Position numbers and translations under genes: made by a program. Below the pieces are notes generated by a model. The model ran no database searches and was not told the origin of the DNA. It was given only the letters and a program-made list of their open reading frames with translations. DNA of 17,435 nt, taken from positions 1 through 17,435 of the forward strand of contig JALLAP010000181.1 of assembly GCA_036939355.1 (NCBI GenBank), written 5' to 3'. Shown piece by piece: positions 8,437 through 16,983 of this stretch; the stretch's first letter is position 1; each line of letters starts with the position of its first letter. The DNA is from Thalassiosira profunda. Its lineage: Eukaryota > Bacillariophyta > Thalassiosirophyceae > Thalassiosirales > Thalassiosiraceae.

Positions 8437-10697
8437 ATGCGTTTCATTTCCGGCCTCGTCGCCGCCCTCCTCCTCTGGGGAGCGCGCGCCAGCCTGTCCA
8501 GCGCGAGAAGGATCGAGGTCGGGCGTCCTAGTTTGACGTCCCGAGTCGATCGCGGAGAAGAAGTGCACGCGCGGTATCCCATCTCGGACGAGAATGCAAA
8601 ATCGTATGCTGAGGGCGAGGAGTGAGTTATTCCGATGCTTTGTTTGCAGCGCCCAATTGGTTTGTCTTATCGATTATTGCCGTCTCCTCCTCGTCCAGGG
8701 TTGAGCTTAAAGTGAATAAGTTGACCTCGTCAAAGACCCTCTACCCCGTGGAAAACTACCTCCTTCCCTTTTGCCAGCCCGAGGGCGGGCCGAAGATGGA
8801 TCATCAGAACCTTGGGCAGTTCCTCGCGGGAGATCGCATCGAGTCCTCGCCCTATCGTCTCCGCATGAAGAAGGATATGTACTGCGAGCAGCTGTGCATC
8901 AGCAACCTCGGACGGGGGGAGCAGAAGGACGTCTCTCCCAACAAGATGGTGCGGGCGATCCGTGAGCAGTATCACAGCAATTGGATCGTGGACAATATCC
9001 CGGCGGCCAGCAAGGTGGAAGACGATACCACCGTCACCACCCGGTATTGGGGAGGCTTCCCGGTTGGGTTCATCGCCAGCGATACCAGGAAGGCCTACGT
9101 GCACAACCACGTGAACATTGAAATTCAGTACCACAGCGTGGAGACCGAGCCCGACAAGTATCAGGTTGTGAGAGTGCTCGTTGAGCCTTTCAGTATCAAG
9201 CACGAGTTTGATATCGGAGATCTACCAGCTCGCATCACCAATCCCATTCCGAGCTGTAACACGGAAAGATATGACCAACTTGGCGACCCCCTTCCAGCAA
9301 AACAACACACCCGGTACGAGATGGTGTGCGCCCCGGGGAGGGAGCCCCAACCAGCCTCCGGCCGAGTGCTCTTCACCTACGATGTGATATGGACGGAAAA
9401 TAAGGCTGGTTAGCTGGGCGTCGCGGTGGGATGTGTACCTGACAATGGACCATGCCATACCTGATCAGTGCACTGGATGAGCATCGCGAACAGCACCGTG
9501 GGTGTGATGCTTCTCCTGGCTATGATTACTGTGACCCTTGTGCGCCAACTCCGCCACCTTGCATCGTACAAACGAATAACCTCGGACGAGGAAAAGGCGG
9601 AGCGCATCATAGGGTTTGGCTGGCAGTTGTTGCACCGAGACGTGTTTCGTCCTCCCACTTACTCGCCTCTTCTTTTGGCTGCGTGCTGTGGGACGGGGTT
9701 TCAGCTGCTGTGCACGGCCGTCGAGACGGCACTGCTGCCCTTGCTGGGCTTCATACATCCTTCGAACCACGGAATGATGGTTGTTGCTATGCTTGTCTTA
9801 TTCGCCGTCAATGGTTCGATTGCAGGGTATGTCTCTGCTAGGAGCTACTGTCTTTTCTGCAGACGTCCGCAGGAGAAATGTCTGCGAGATGTGACAAAAT
9901 ACACTGCGTTCGGGTTCCCGGGCATTGCATTTGGATACTGGCTGCTGGTTAACCTCCTGGCACTCGTTGTGCAGAGCAGCACGTACGCGGTTCCTATGAC
10001 GAGCATGACGACGGTCCTCTGCATGTGGGTGTGTATCCTAGCTCCGTTGGCTTTTCTTGGGGCGCACATTGGTTACAAGCAAGGAGCTCTTTTTCATCTC
10101 CCAAACGCACGAGGCCCGCCACCGCGAAAGGTTCCACCTCAACCACTGCTTCGAAAACTGCCGTTCAGTATTCTGGCTGCAGGCGTGCTCCATTTTGGCT
10201 GCATCGTGAGTTTTCGACGTGCAATCATCACATCTTGTCTAGTGGCATACAACACCTCTCATCGTTTTCTCCAGTTGGTCGAGTTCTTCTATATCCATGA
10301 CTCCCTGTGGATAGGGCTATACTGTCCCTTCTTTGGATTCCAGCTTATCGTGCTAGCAATCCTCCTTGTGTATGCTGCGCTGACTAGCAGCATCCTGAAT
10401 TATTACGTCTTGTGCGGCGGAACAGAATATCGCTGGTGGTGGCGCTCCTTCGGCGTTGGCGGATCGGGAGGCATTGCGCTCTTTATGTTTGCCTGCATGC
10501 ACGTCGGAAGAGGGTCGCTGTCCTTATCCTTCTCCACGCATTTGCTCTATCTTGGCTTCATGGGTCTGATGGCTCTTGCAATGTTCTTGATGACTGGCGT
10601 TGTTGGACTCGTGGCTTCCTTCGGATTCAACAGATGCTATACAGACCGATCATCGCTTCTAGGAATATTTCGGAGGAAGAAGATACTTTCTGGATAG
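8437..10697 (+). CDS. TM9SF (nonaspanin/EMP70) nine-span membrane protein, frame broken as given
   Basis: Exons 8437-8621, 8699-10205 and 10275-10697; introns 8622-8698 (77 nt) and 10206-10274 (69 nt). ATG 8437 opens a signal peptide (LVAALLLWGARAS). The first junction restores YAEGEE/VELKVNKLTSSKTLYP, the start of the family ectodomain, followed by ENYLLPFCQPEGG. The ectodomain runs to about the WASRWD motif. Then come hydrophobic spans beginning near VHWMSIANS, including GSIAGYVSARSY, GFPGIAFGYWLL and YRWWWRSF, and a last span ending ASFGFNR. TM9SF proteins act in Golgi/endosomal sorting of membrane proteins. The frame is interrupted: TAG at 9411-9413, WASRWDVYLTMDHAIPDQ in a +1 frame (9415-9468), then the original frame again. 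Correcting both would give about 704 residues if it stops at 10697, slightly above the usual ~590-660. The usual C-terminal KxD-type tail is absent; see the 10634-11518 entry. Confidence 0.85.
9408..9413 (+). other. frame break 1 in the TM9SF gene (one extra base)
   Basis: The frame reads ...TENKAG then TAG (9411-9413). Skipping one G of the GG at 9408-9409 gives TENKAVS followed by WASRWD. This puts seven residues before WASRWD, the same number as I recall for human TM9SF2. No splice donor fits here. Confidence 0.65.
9463..9470 (+). other. frame break 2 in the TM9SF gene (one missing base)
   Basis: Frame +1 reads ...IPDQ (GAT CAG), but the next conserved segment VHWMSIANS needs GTG starting at 9468. 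The G is therefore shared, and one G is missing between CAG and TGCAC. This shift exactly compensates break 1. Confidence 0.65.
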
Positions 10698-11518
10698 ACG
10701 CACTGGGCGAGAGGATTGAGGCTGGAAGCAGCAGCGATAGAACTGCCAGCAAGAAGTGGTTGCTCTGTGCGGGTTTGGTTGTGCTATTTTTGCCAGCACT
10801 GTTTTATCCCCACGAGACTCGGATAGAGTTGGAGGCCAGGCAAAGGAGCAGTGATGCCGCCAGCGACGGTAGCTTGCAGGCCCAGGGAGACTATATCGTT
10901 GGCGAAGTCGCGACAGCCGGAGACAAAATTTATCGGACGGAATCCGCGCACCAGTTTGGCATTGCGTCGAGTCATCTTCTCGCAGGCCATGGGGAACTGG
11001 CGCTGGCAGTAGTTGCATTGCTCTGGGCTGCCGCGATTGTCTGCACCATCATTCTGAAGAGGCGGAGTGCTCGGCCGGGAGGGATGCTTTACCTTTACAA
11101 TCAGAGGAGGGTTCGCGAAATCACGGCTCAAAAGCGACGGCACCTGCGCGAGATGTTGAAAGATCCTGTTACTTGTAAAGAGATGGAGGCGAGGTTTGGA
11201 GACCTGTCGTCGTTGCGCCTAATCGAAGAATCACAGGCGGCTCCAGACAAAAGGGAGGAGGGCGTCAAGCTCTGGAAGAAGATTCTGCTCGTTCCGTGGA
11301 TACGAAACACGAACGCTTTTCTCTTCCTGATGGCGTCCACAACATACTTCGGTGTCTACGGCGAGACAATGTCGGTAATGCTACTGGCTCTCGTGCTGGT
11401 ACATCTGGTGGACAACTTGTTTCTCTACAAGGCTGCCATAGCCAAAGGAGCTCCAAAGATCGCAGAGACCGAGGGCCTGTTTGCTGCGGTGGGAGTCCCC
11501 GTCATTGAGGTGGTGTGA
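10634..11518 (+). CDS. multi-span membrane ORF, probably a C-terminal extension of the TM9SF protein or a separate gene
   Basis: An open frame from ATG 10634 to TGA 11518 encodes 294 residues, overlapping the TM9SF end by 64 nt in another frame. Residues ~41-58 (WLLCAGLVVLFLPALFYP), ~120-142, ~226-243 and ~246-268 are hydrophobic spans. Between them are a probable luminal loop and a basic cytosolic loop (~143-220). A single missing T in TTT at 10668-10670 would join TM9SF (...SSLLGIF) to SEEEDTFWIDALGERIEAG, giving one ~978-residue protein whose total length is a multiple of three. The L-P-x-x-F-x-P end of span 1 and the layout faintly recall PqiA-type membrane domains, but I would not assign that family. 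No other start codon retains all four spans, which favours fusion or a mis-called base. The stop lies 45 nt from the convergent sulfotransferase stop. Confidence 0.6.
   Translation: MLYRPIIASRNISEEEDTFWIDALGERIEAGSSSDRTASKKWLLCAGLVVLFLPALFYPHETRIELEARQRSSDAASDGSLQAQGDYIVGEVATAGDKIYRTESAHQFGIASSHLLAGHGELALAVVALLWAAAIVCTIILKRRSARPGGMLYLYNQRRVREITAQKRRHLREMLKDPVTCKEMEARFGDLSSLRLIEESQAAPDKREEGVKLWKKILLVPWIRNTNAFLFLMASTTYFGVYGETMSVMLLALVLVHLVDNLFLYKAAIAKGAPKIAETEGLFAAVGVPVIEVV
10666..10672 (+). other. frame break 3: putative single-T deletion at the end of TM9SF
   Basis: The TTT run at 10668-10670 is where the TM9SF frame (ending at TAG 10697) and the downstream 885-nt frame can be joined with one added base. 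The joined sequence GIFSEEEDTFWIDALG is smooth in composition, whereas the current TM9SF end (FRRKKILSG) looks like out-of-frame translation. Confidence 0.45.
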
Positions 11519-11563
11519 TTGCAATGAACAACACTTCAATTTATGTGCGCCACCAAGCTTTTC

Positions 11564-14145
11564 CTACAACCCGAAGATGTAACTTTGCTGGGCGAAGAGC
11601 TCCTTGGCATAGTCGTACAAATGGACGTCGTATCGATTCTGTTCCAGCAGGAGCTTCCATGTCTCGCTGTCCCTTCGTATTGGGTGCCTCGACACGTACT
11701 TCTCGTCCATGAGTTGCTTTCGGCAACCAAACTCCTTCTCGTAATGCGGGCTGCGTCGACATCGAGTGACAGGTAAAAAGAAAATAGCCGCCGGCAAACG
11801 AAGAAAGATGCACCATCGAGACTCACCTGTCCTTCCACTTGAAATAATGATCGAATCGAGCGAAGGATCCGCGCTTATTGTCGAGCAATCCGACGATGAA
11901 CTTTCGCCGCAGTACCTCTTTGGCAATCTCCAGGTTGTCCATGTCGATGGGCCCCGTCATCGACTCGGACAATATCCGAACTGCGAAGCCACATGAGTCG
12001 ATTAGCACGCCAAAAGTAAGATTCCATTGGAAGCACAACCGACCACTCACCCATCCAATTGTTCTCAATGAGCTCTGACTTGGCATAATCGTCCACCGTC
12101 ATGTTCTTCAGCGGAGGATACCCTGTCCCCTTCAGAAAGTGGAACATGCTCGCGGCCCGGTCCACCGGATGCCGAAGCAACACGAACGCCCTTGCCCGAT
12201 CATTCGCGTTGAACAGCGAGGGGATCAGATCCACGTGCGCCGAGACCAGCGTATCCGCCAAGTGGCCCGGCACCAGCCCCAAATTCAACGCCCGCGCGAT
12301 CCCTTCCGGCGTGGCAATATTGACGTTTGTGTAATTGTGCTCCGCGTACCGCATCACCTTGAGCTCCTGGTCGTTCTCGTGTCCGTCCAACTCGCCCACC
12401 TCCGCAGCGAGCGTCTGTCCCAGGCAGTGGCTCAGCATCGTCTTGACGACCACGCCGCCGCTGCGTGGTATATGCCAAAAATAGGGGGTGTCCCTTCCTA
12501 CGACGTAGGGCGTTTTGAGGTCGGCAAAGACCTGGAACCGGGAGGGGACGATGTCGTTGCTCAGTTTCTGTTGCGGGCGGGGGTCGATGTCGCTGAGCTT
12601 GTCGGCGCCGGCGTTGAGCTTGTCGAGCGCGTCGGCCATCGAAAGGCCCTGCTTCGGCTGTAAGAGTGGGTGGGCGTCGGCCAACTCTGCCGGTTGTTCC
12701 GGCGCCTGCTCATTGTCGTCTGTCCCTGTTTGCAGCAGAGCATCCCGCTCCGATAATTGCTGCGGCTGCTGCATCCGATGCAGCGCCTCGATCTTCGGCG
12801 CCGATTTCCGCTCCATCGCCTCCTGCCGTTCCCGCATTTCCCTCTCCGCCTCCTCCCGCGCATTCTCGTTCACCTCCAACACCCTCTGTCCGCCCCGCAA
12901 ATTCCCCTCCCCGAAGATTTGGTCGTCCATCATCATCTTTTCCTCCTCCCACGGATTCGTCTTGCGCAACAGCGGGACCGTCTTCCGGATCACGTCCCCG
13001 ATCCCCTCCTCCTCACTTGCGTAGCTTCCGCCCCTCCTCCGTCCGTCGCCCTCGACGTGCTCCATGGCAATGTGTCGAATCCCGTCCGACATGCCCGCCG
13101 ACTGGTAGCGGTGATTTCGAAAGCGCCAGTTGAGGTGGTCCATCGTCGCCCGATCTCGCTTGTGCACGGTCCGAAACTGGATGGTCACAAACATCACCGC
13201 AATAATAACTGCTACCCACGTCTTCTGTTTGACCATTTTGAGGTGGTCCACAATGGTGGGGGGCATTTCGTCCCGTCCCCGGCGCCGCCCGCCCCTATTG
13301 CTCGGACTCCGCCCGGCGAGGGATCGCCAATTGGAGCTGAAGATGGACCGGGTCAAGCCGGAGGCCAACGTGCTGTGGCCCTTGGTGTCGCCCCCCGATC
13401 CCGTATCGTTGCCATTAAAGCCCCTCGCGCCCCGCTTTTTGGACGAGTGGGATCCCAAACCAATCTCCTCCAAGATGGTGGTGATGCCGTGGGAGGGGAG
13501 GGTGCTCCCCTCCCCGCCCGTCAGTTTGCTCCGGTTGGTCGATCGGTTGCCGACGCCGAACATTCCCATGCCGCCGCGCGCTCCCGGTCGGGATCTGTTG
13601 CGGCGCTGGTGGGCGCTGCCCATGTAGGATTCCACGCCGGCGGTGGTGGCCCCGCCCCCGAAGAGGGCGGAGACGTCGTCGGCGGTTTGGTCGAAGACGA
13701 TTTCCCGGGGCTTGGTGAGGAGGGTATCCTCGTCGTTTTCGGTGGCATCCTCCTGCACTTGCTGTTCCTGCGGCGAATTCTTCATTTCTCCCAACGTCGG
13801 ATTGCTGCCGCTGTTAATATCCAACACGCCCCCGTTCTTCCCGGCATCCCCAGACGTTCTGTTGCCAGGTGCACCTTGCTCGACGGCCTTTGTTGTTGTT
13901 GGGATCTGGAATACCGAGCTCAGCGCGGTCTCCTCCGTCTTGGTTTTTGCAACACTTCCGATGGCGCTGGCATTATCGCCCAGCAACTCCTCGAACAATT
14001 GGTTCACCCTCCCGGCGGTGCCGTCTCCATTTGTGGCGTCGTCGTACATGTCGTCGTGAGTTTCTGTCTCGATGTTTTTGTTAGGGTGCACCTTGTTCGC
14101 GGCGGTCTGAGGCCGCCGCGAGGACGCGCTGTTCAGGCGGATCAT
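11564..14145 (-). CDS. large sulfotransferase-family type II membrane protein (paralog A)
   Basis: Three exons: 14145-12051, 11980-11827, 11750-11564; introns of 70 nt (11981-12050) and 76 nt (11751-11826). They join in phase to 811 residues (TAG 11566-11564). The family transfers sulfate from PAPS to glycan or other acceptors, usually in the Golgi lumen. Residues 1-300 are low-complexity and hydrophilic. A single hydrophobic span lies at ~309-324 (WVAVIIAVMFVTIQF). A charged stem with an E/R-rich coiled-coil stretch (~395-450) follows. The catalytic domain begins ~550: FWHIPRSGGVVVK (558-568) is the 5'-phosphosulfate loop, and LLRHPVDRAASMF (R658, S666) is the 3'-phosphate-binding motif. The C-terminal region from NNWMVR onward aligns with paralog B through ETWKLL and YDYAKELF. 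The long N-terminal tail is odd for this class; an internal ATG at 13236-13234 with good context (AAAATGG) would leave a tail of only about five residues. Confidence 0.85.
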
Positions 14146-14374
14146 CGTCGGCGATCGGGCGCGCCCTGCCGCGTCGAACGTTGTCTGCGACGTTGGCGGC
14201 GGTGTAGGCTTTGGAGGTTGAGCGGCCTCTCTGAGCGTGAGGTTGGGCGGCGGATTAGCGGATTGGGCGGATCGCGGATTTGCAAAGTTGGGGTCATTAT
14301 TCCGCCAAAAAAATAGCGATCAGCCCGTCGCTCGATCTGCGTCCACCCCACTCCTCTAGCCCCAACACCCCGGA
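14146..14374. promoter_or_regulatory. shared bidirectional promoter of the two sulfotransferase paralogs
   Basis: Only 229 nt separate the two divergent ATGs. The stretch holds four GCGGATY heptamers (14250-14280) and a TTCCGCCAAAA (14300-14310) that resembles an E2F-type site. No TATA box is evident. Co-regulation of the pair is an inference from the shared space. Confidence 0.55.
14250..14280 (+). repeat. four near-tandem GCGGATY heptamers
   Basis: GCGGATT at 14250-14256, GCGGATT at 14258-14264, GCGGATC at 14267-14273 and GCGGATT at 14274-14280. Start-to-start spacing is 8, 9 and 7 nt, so the units are not a simple microsatellite in register. They lie 95-125 nt upstream of the 14375 ATG. 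Confidence 0.7.
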
Positions 14375-15751
14375 ATGGCGTCCTCCCCTCCGCAACGAGC
14401 CGCAGCGGCCGCCCTCCTCCTGGTTGCGGCCACGGCGTGGGCGGCCGTCTGCTACTCCTGCGGCACGAGCAGTAGTGTCAAAGTTGGCGGGCACCCGACA
14501 TCGCCCCCTCGGAGAAATAATGATGCACCGGCGGAGCACCGACGGCGAAGACGATTGCAATGCACACACAATGGCGCCGCGCGCTTCAACCAGCACGACA
14601 AGCTGGAGCGACGCTGGCGGACCACGGCGGCTGCAAATGCCACCTTCGGCGACCCCGGCCATCGTCACCTCCGCTCCAGCATACAGCTCGAGAGAACTGC
14701 CTTCAAGCTGCCGGGACATCTCGGGCACAATTTGTTGGAGTGGACCGACCCTCCCGCCGAGGGCGGCCGCGACCTGCCCGTGTTCTGGCACATTCTAAAG
14801 AGCGGCGGGACCACCGTCAAGTTGCTGTACGCGCAGTGCTACGGATTGGTGGAGGCGTGCGAGACCGGGGCGCTGGTGGACGCCGAGGGGGCACAATTGC
14901 AGCAACAGCAGGCGCTGCCTGAGGAACAGTCGCAGCGCCCGGCGTTGTCGTCGGAGGCAGCGCAACAGAATGAGTATCCGAGTCCGTGGGAGTGGATGCA
15001 GCAGCAGATATCGCCAGGAGAGGAGGACAATCAACGGCAAAGGAGGTTAGAACAGAATGCCCTGCGCGTGGTGACGGCGGAAGACGGGCGCAAGTACGTC
15101 AATGTCGACGTTACCACTCCCGAGGGAATTGCTCGAGCGTCCCAGCTGGGTTTTGCATCGTCGCAGTTGGCAGACGTCATGTTCACGCCATTGTTGATCG
15201 AATCTGCCGATGCGCTGCTTGGACAACACCGCAAAGGGCGACTCTTCGCACTATTCCGACACCCAATCAATAGGGTCGTATCCATTTTTTATTACTTGCA
15301 AAACGCAATGTGGGAGCCCACGTACAGCCCAGCATATGCGGATATGACAATTGAAGAGTACGCAACGAGCCCGTACTGCGAGAGCAACTGGATGGTGCGG
15401 AGCCTGACCGGCAAAATGACCGGACCCCTCTCCCCGGAGGATATCTTGGTCGCACAAGAAGTGCTGAAGCGAAAGTGCCTCGTGGGCTTGATGGACCGAA
15501 TGGAGGAGAGTTTAGTTCGCTACCACAATTACTTTCGGTTCGGCAACGACGCGGCATTGCAATGCGCGCGGGAGCACTTTGCAAAGAAGGGTTCTGGGCA
15601 AAACACGCACCGACATCCCAAGCTAGATCCCGGATCGGAAGCGTGGAAGACATTGCAAGTGAAGAACGAATTGGACATTCGATTGTATGATTTTGCGAGG
15701 GAATTGTTCGTGGAGCAGGGCAATTGGATGAAGAAGGAGAATCTCCTCTGA
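14375..15751 (+). CDS. sulfotransferase-family membrane/secretory protein (paralog B, intronless)
   Basis: One exon of 458 residues, ATG 14375 to TGA 15751. A hydrophobic stretch near the N-terminus (~9-27, AAAALLLVAATAWAAV) is a signal peptide or signal anchor. FWHILKSGGTTVK (H139-K149) is the 5'-phosphosulfate loop, and LFRHPINRVVSIFYYL (R295, S303) the 3'-phosphate motif. After them the protein shares with paralog A: TTPEGIARA / ATPEGIARA, MT-(I/V)-(E/D)-(E/D)-YA, NNWMVR / SNWMVR, MTGP, EVLKRK / EVLRRK, and the C-terminal YDFARELF. A Gln/Glu-rich insert (~172-225) between the first motif and TTPEGIARA is absent from paralog A. Both paralog A intron positions fall in regions continuous here. 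The substrate cannot be told from sequence; a Golgi-lumen enzyme using PAPS is the likely role. Confidence 0.87.
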   Translation: MASSPPQRAAAAALLLVAATAWAAVCYSCGTSSSVKVGGHPTSPPRRNNDAPAEHRRRRRLQCTHNGAARFNQHDKLERRWRTTAAANATFGDPGHRHLRSSIQLERTAFKLPGHLGHNLLEWTDPPAEGGRDLPVFWHILKSGGTTVKLLYAQCYGLVEACETGALVDAEGAQLQQQQALPEEQSQRPALSSEAAQQNEYPSPWEWMQQQISPGEEDNQRQRRLEQNALRVVTAEDGRKYVNVDVTTPEGIARASQLGFASSQLADVMFTPLLIESADALLGQHRKGRLFALFRHPINRVVSIFYYLQNAMWEPTYSPAYADMTIEEYATSPYCESNWMVRSLTGKMTGPLSPEDILVAQEVLKRKCLVGLMDRMEESLVRYHNYFRFGNDAALQCAREHFAKKGSGQNTHRHPKLDPGSEAWKTLQVKNELDIRLYDFARELFVEQGNWMKKENLL

Positions 15752-15881
15752 TCCTATTCCGAGTAGTACTCAACCAAAAGAGAAGCCAATTGCAGATTGA
15801 CACACCAAACTAGCAAAGCCATCTTTTGAAGGTGATACTTTTGGCTGTGATGCTTTCACACCTCAGAGCAGCTATTGCAAC

Positions 15882-16640
15882 TCAAAATTGGCGTATCGCC
15901 TCCACGTCCAATATCACCCCGTCCTCGCCATCCTTCAATTTATCCAGCGAACTGATCATCGCCCTCCCCACGGACTCCACAGGCACCATCGACGAAAGCT
16001 CCACGCCCGCGAATGGTACACTCTGAATCAGACTCGAGATTGGCCCCAACGACGTTCCCACAAAAGAAAGCGGTCCTCCCACTAGCTGCAATGGCAATGT
16101 GTGTCCTCCCACCGACCGCGGGCCGTAGATGAATCCCGGCCTCAATATAACGTGTTTAGGGAAAGATTGCAGCAACTCCTTTTCTGCCCGGAACTTTCCC
16201 TGGTAGTAACCATGCATCGGCGCCGACGGCGGCAGCTTCAGCCCCGCCGATCCGTCGTACACCTGCGCCGACGATACGAATCCAAACTTGCCCACGCCCT
16301 TGTCTTTTGCAGTGCGCACCGCCTCGATGGTCGCATCTCCGCAGATTCGCTGCATAAACGAATTGCTCCCAAACTTGCCTATGCACGAGACCACCGCATC
16401 GACCTCCGACATGGCCTCCTCCCTCGCCGATGCGTCAAAGATATCGCCCGCCACCCATTCCACCTGGGAGAGGGAGGAGGCGAGGTGATCGGGCGCCGCG
16501 CCGGCGGAGGGCGCGCCGGACCGGTTGAGGCTGCGGACTGCCCACTTTCCCGATTGTATCGCGGCGTTGCAGACGTTTTGGCCGACGTAGCCGCTGCCGC
16601 CCAGGACGAGGATGCGCTTCGTGGCGTTGGAGGAGGCCAT
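15882..16640 (-). CDS. atypical NAD(P)-binding SDR (NDUFA9/At1g32220-like)
   Basis: One exon, 252 residues, ATG 16640-16638 in strong context (GACAATGGCC), TGA 15884-15882. The N-terminal Rossmann loop reads RILVLGGSGYVGQNVC (GGSGYVG at 14-20). Strand ends AGDIFD, DAVVSCIG and FVSSAQVY follow in the order of extended SDRs. YYQGK (Y145, K149) keeps the Tyr-x3-Lys catalytic pair, with RAEKELL next and RPGFIYGPR after it. The length fits plant/fungal SDRs of the complex-I 39-kDa-like (NDUFA9) class, several of which are organellar. The substrate is unknown. Upstream in-frame codons extend to a TTG at 16691, but no ATG precedes 16640. It is convergent with paralog B (130-nt gap, nothing recognisable in it) and in the same orientation as the next gene. 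Confidence 0.88.
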   Translation of the reverse strand: MASSNATKRILVLGGSGYVGQNVCNAAIQSGKWAVRSLNRSGAPSAGAAPDHLASSLSQVEWVAGDIFDASAREEAMSEVDAVVSCIGKFGSNSFMQRICGDATIEAVRTAKDKGVGKFGFVSSAQVYDGSAGLKLPPSAPMHGYYQGKFRAEKELLQSFPKHVILRPGFIYGPRSVGGHTLPLQLVGGPLSFVGTSLGPISSLIQSVPFAGVELSSMVPVESVGRAMISSLDKLKDGEDGVILDVEAIRQF

Positions 16641-16983
16641 TGTCGCCGGGAATTGTGGAGAGGAGCGGCGCGGGTCCGCGAGGCGATGCAACGAATGTTA
16701 TGAGAGGGTTGAGGGGAGGGGACGACGCGGCGCGCGGGTGTGAGAGTGTGAGGTGTGAGTGAGAGTGATGAGTCATAAATCGTACTACTTACGAAGCTGT
16801 AGTACTTAGGTACATACATAAAAGTTGGCAAGGATTATGTCCTTGGTCTGGTGTCGGTGGCGATGCGTGAGAGGGACGATCACTGTTCATTGGCATGCTT
16901 AGTATACATGTTCGATTTCAGAGCCAATACGCGGTGATCGCGTTGGTTCTTCCACCGGTTGCCGTGTCTATCTCAGATGCACA
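16641..16983. promoter_or_regulatory. intergenic: SDR promoter / 3' UTR of the DUF2358 gene
   Basis: This 343-nt stretch lies between two same-strand genes. It contains a GT/GA-rich run (~16735-16770), an AT-rich block with a 7-bp inverted repeat (16782-16805), and GTAC-type tetramers just beyond. I see no supported ORF or RNA gene. Confidence 0.5.
16782..16805. repeat. short inverted repeat upstream of the SDR gene
   Basis: GTACTAC (16782-16788) and GTAGTAC (16799-16805) are inverted copies with a 10-nt spacer, ~145 nt upstream of the SDR ATG. It could be a dimeric factor site or a weak hairpin. There is no T-run to suggest a terminator. Confidence 0.3.

Noticed and set aside
9414..9467. 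Treating this stretch as an intron between two TM9SF exons
   Set aside because: It encodes the strongly conserved WASRWD motif in frame +1, and lacks the GTRAG donor used by all other introns here.
12757..14316. 519-codon open frame on the + strand opposite sulfotransferase A
   Set aside because: It is the mirror of a clear coding exon with low-complexity composition. It has no recognisable domain, and the - strand frame carries conserved motifs and phased introns.
14297..14791. - strand frame opposite the start of sulfotransferase B
   Set aside because: It overlaps the coding region and shared promoter of a well-supported gene, with no family features.
16641..16691. 17-residue N-terminal extension of the SDR (possible transit peptide)
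   Set aside because: The extension begins at a TTG codon with no upstream ATG in frame, whereas ATG 16640 has strong context and starts just before the Rossmann loop.
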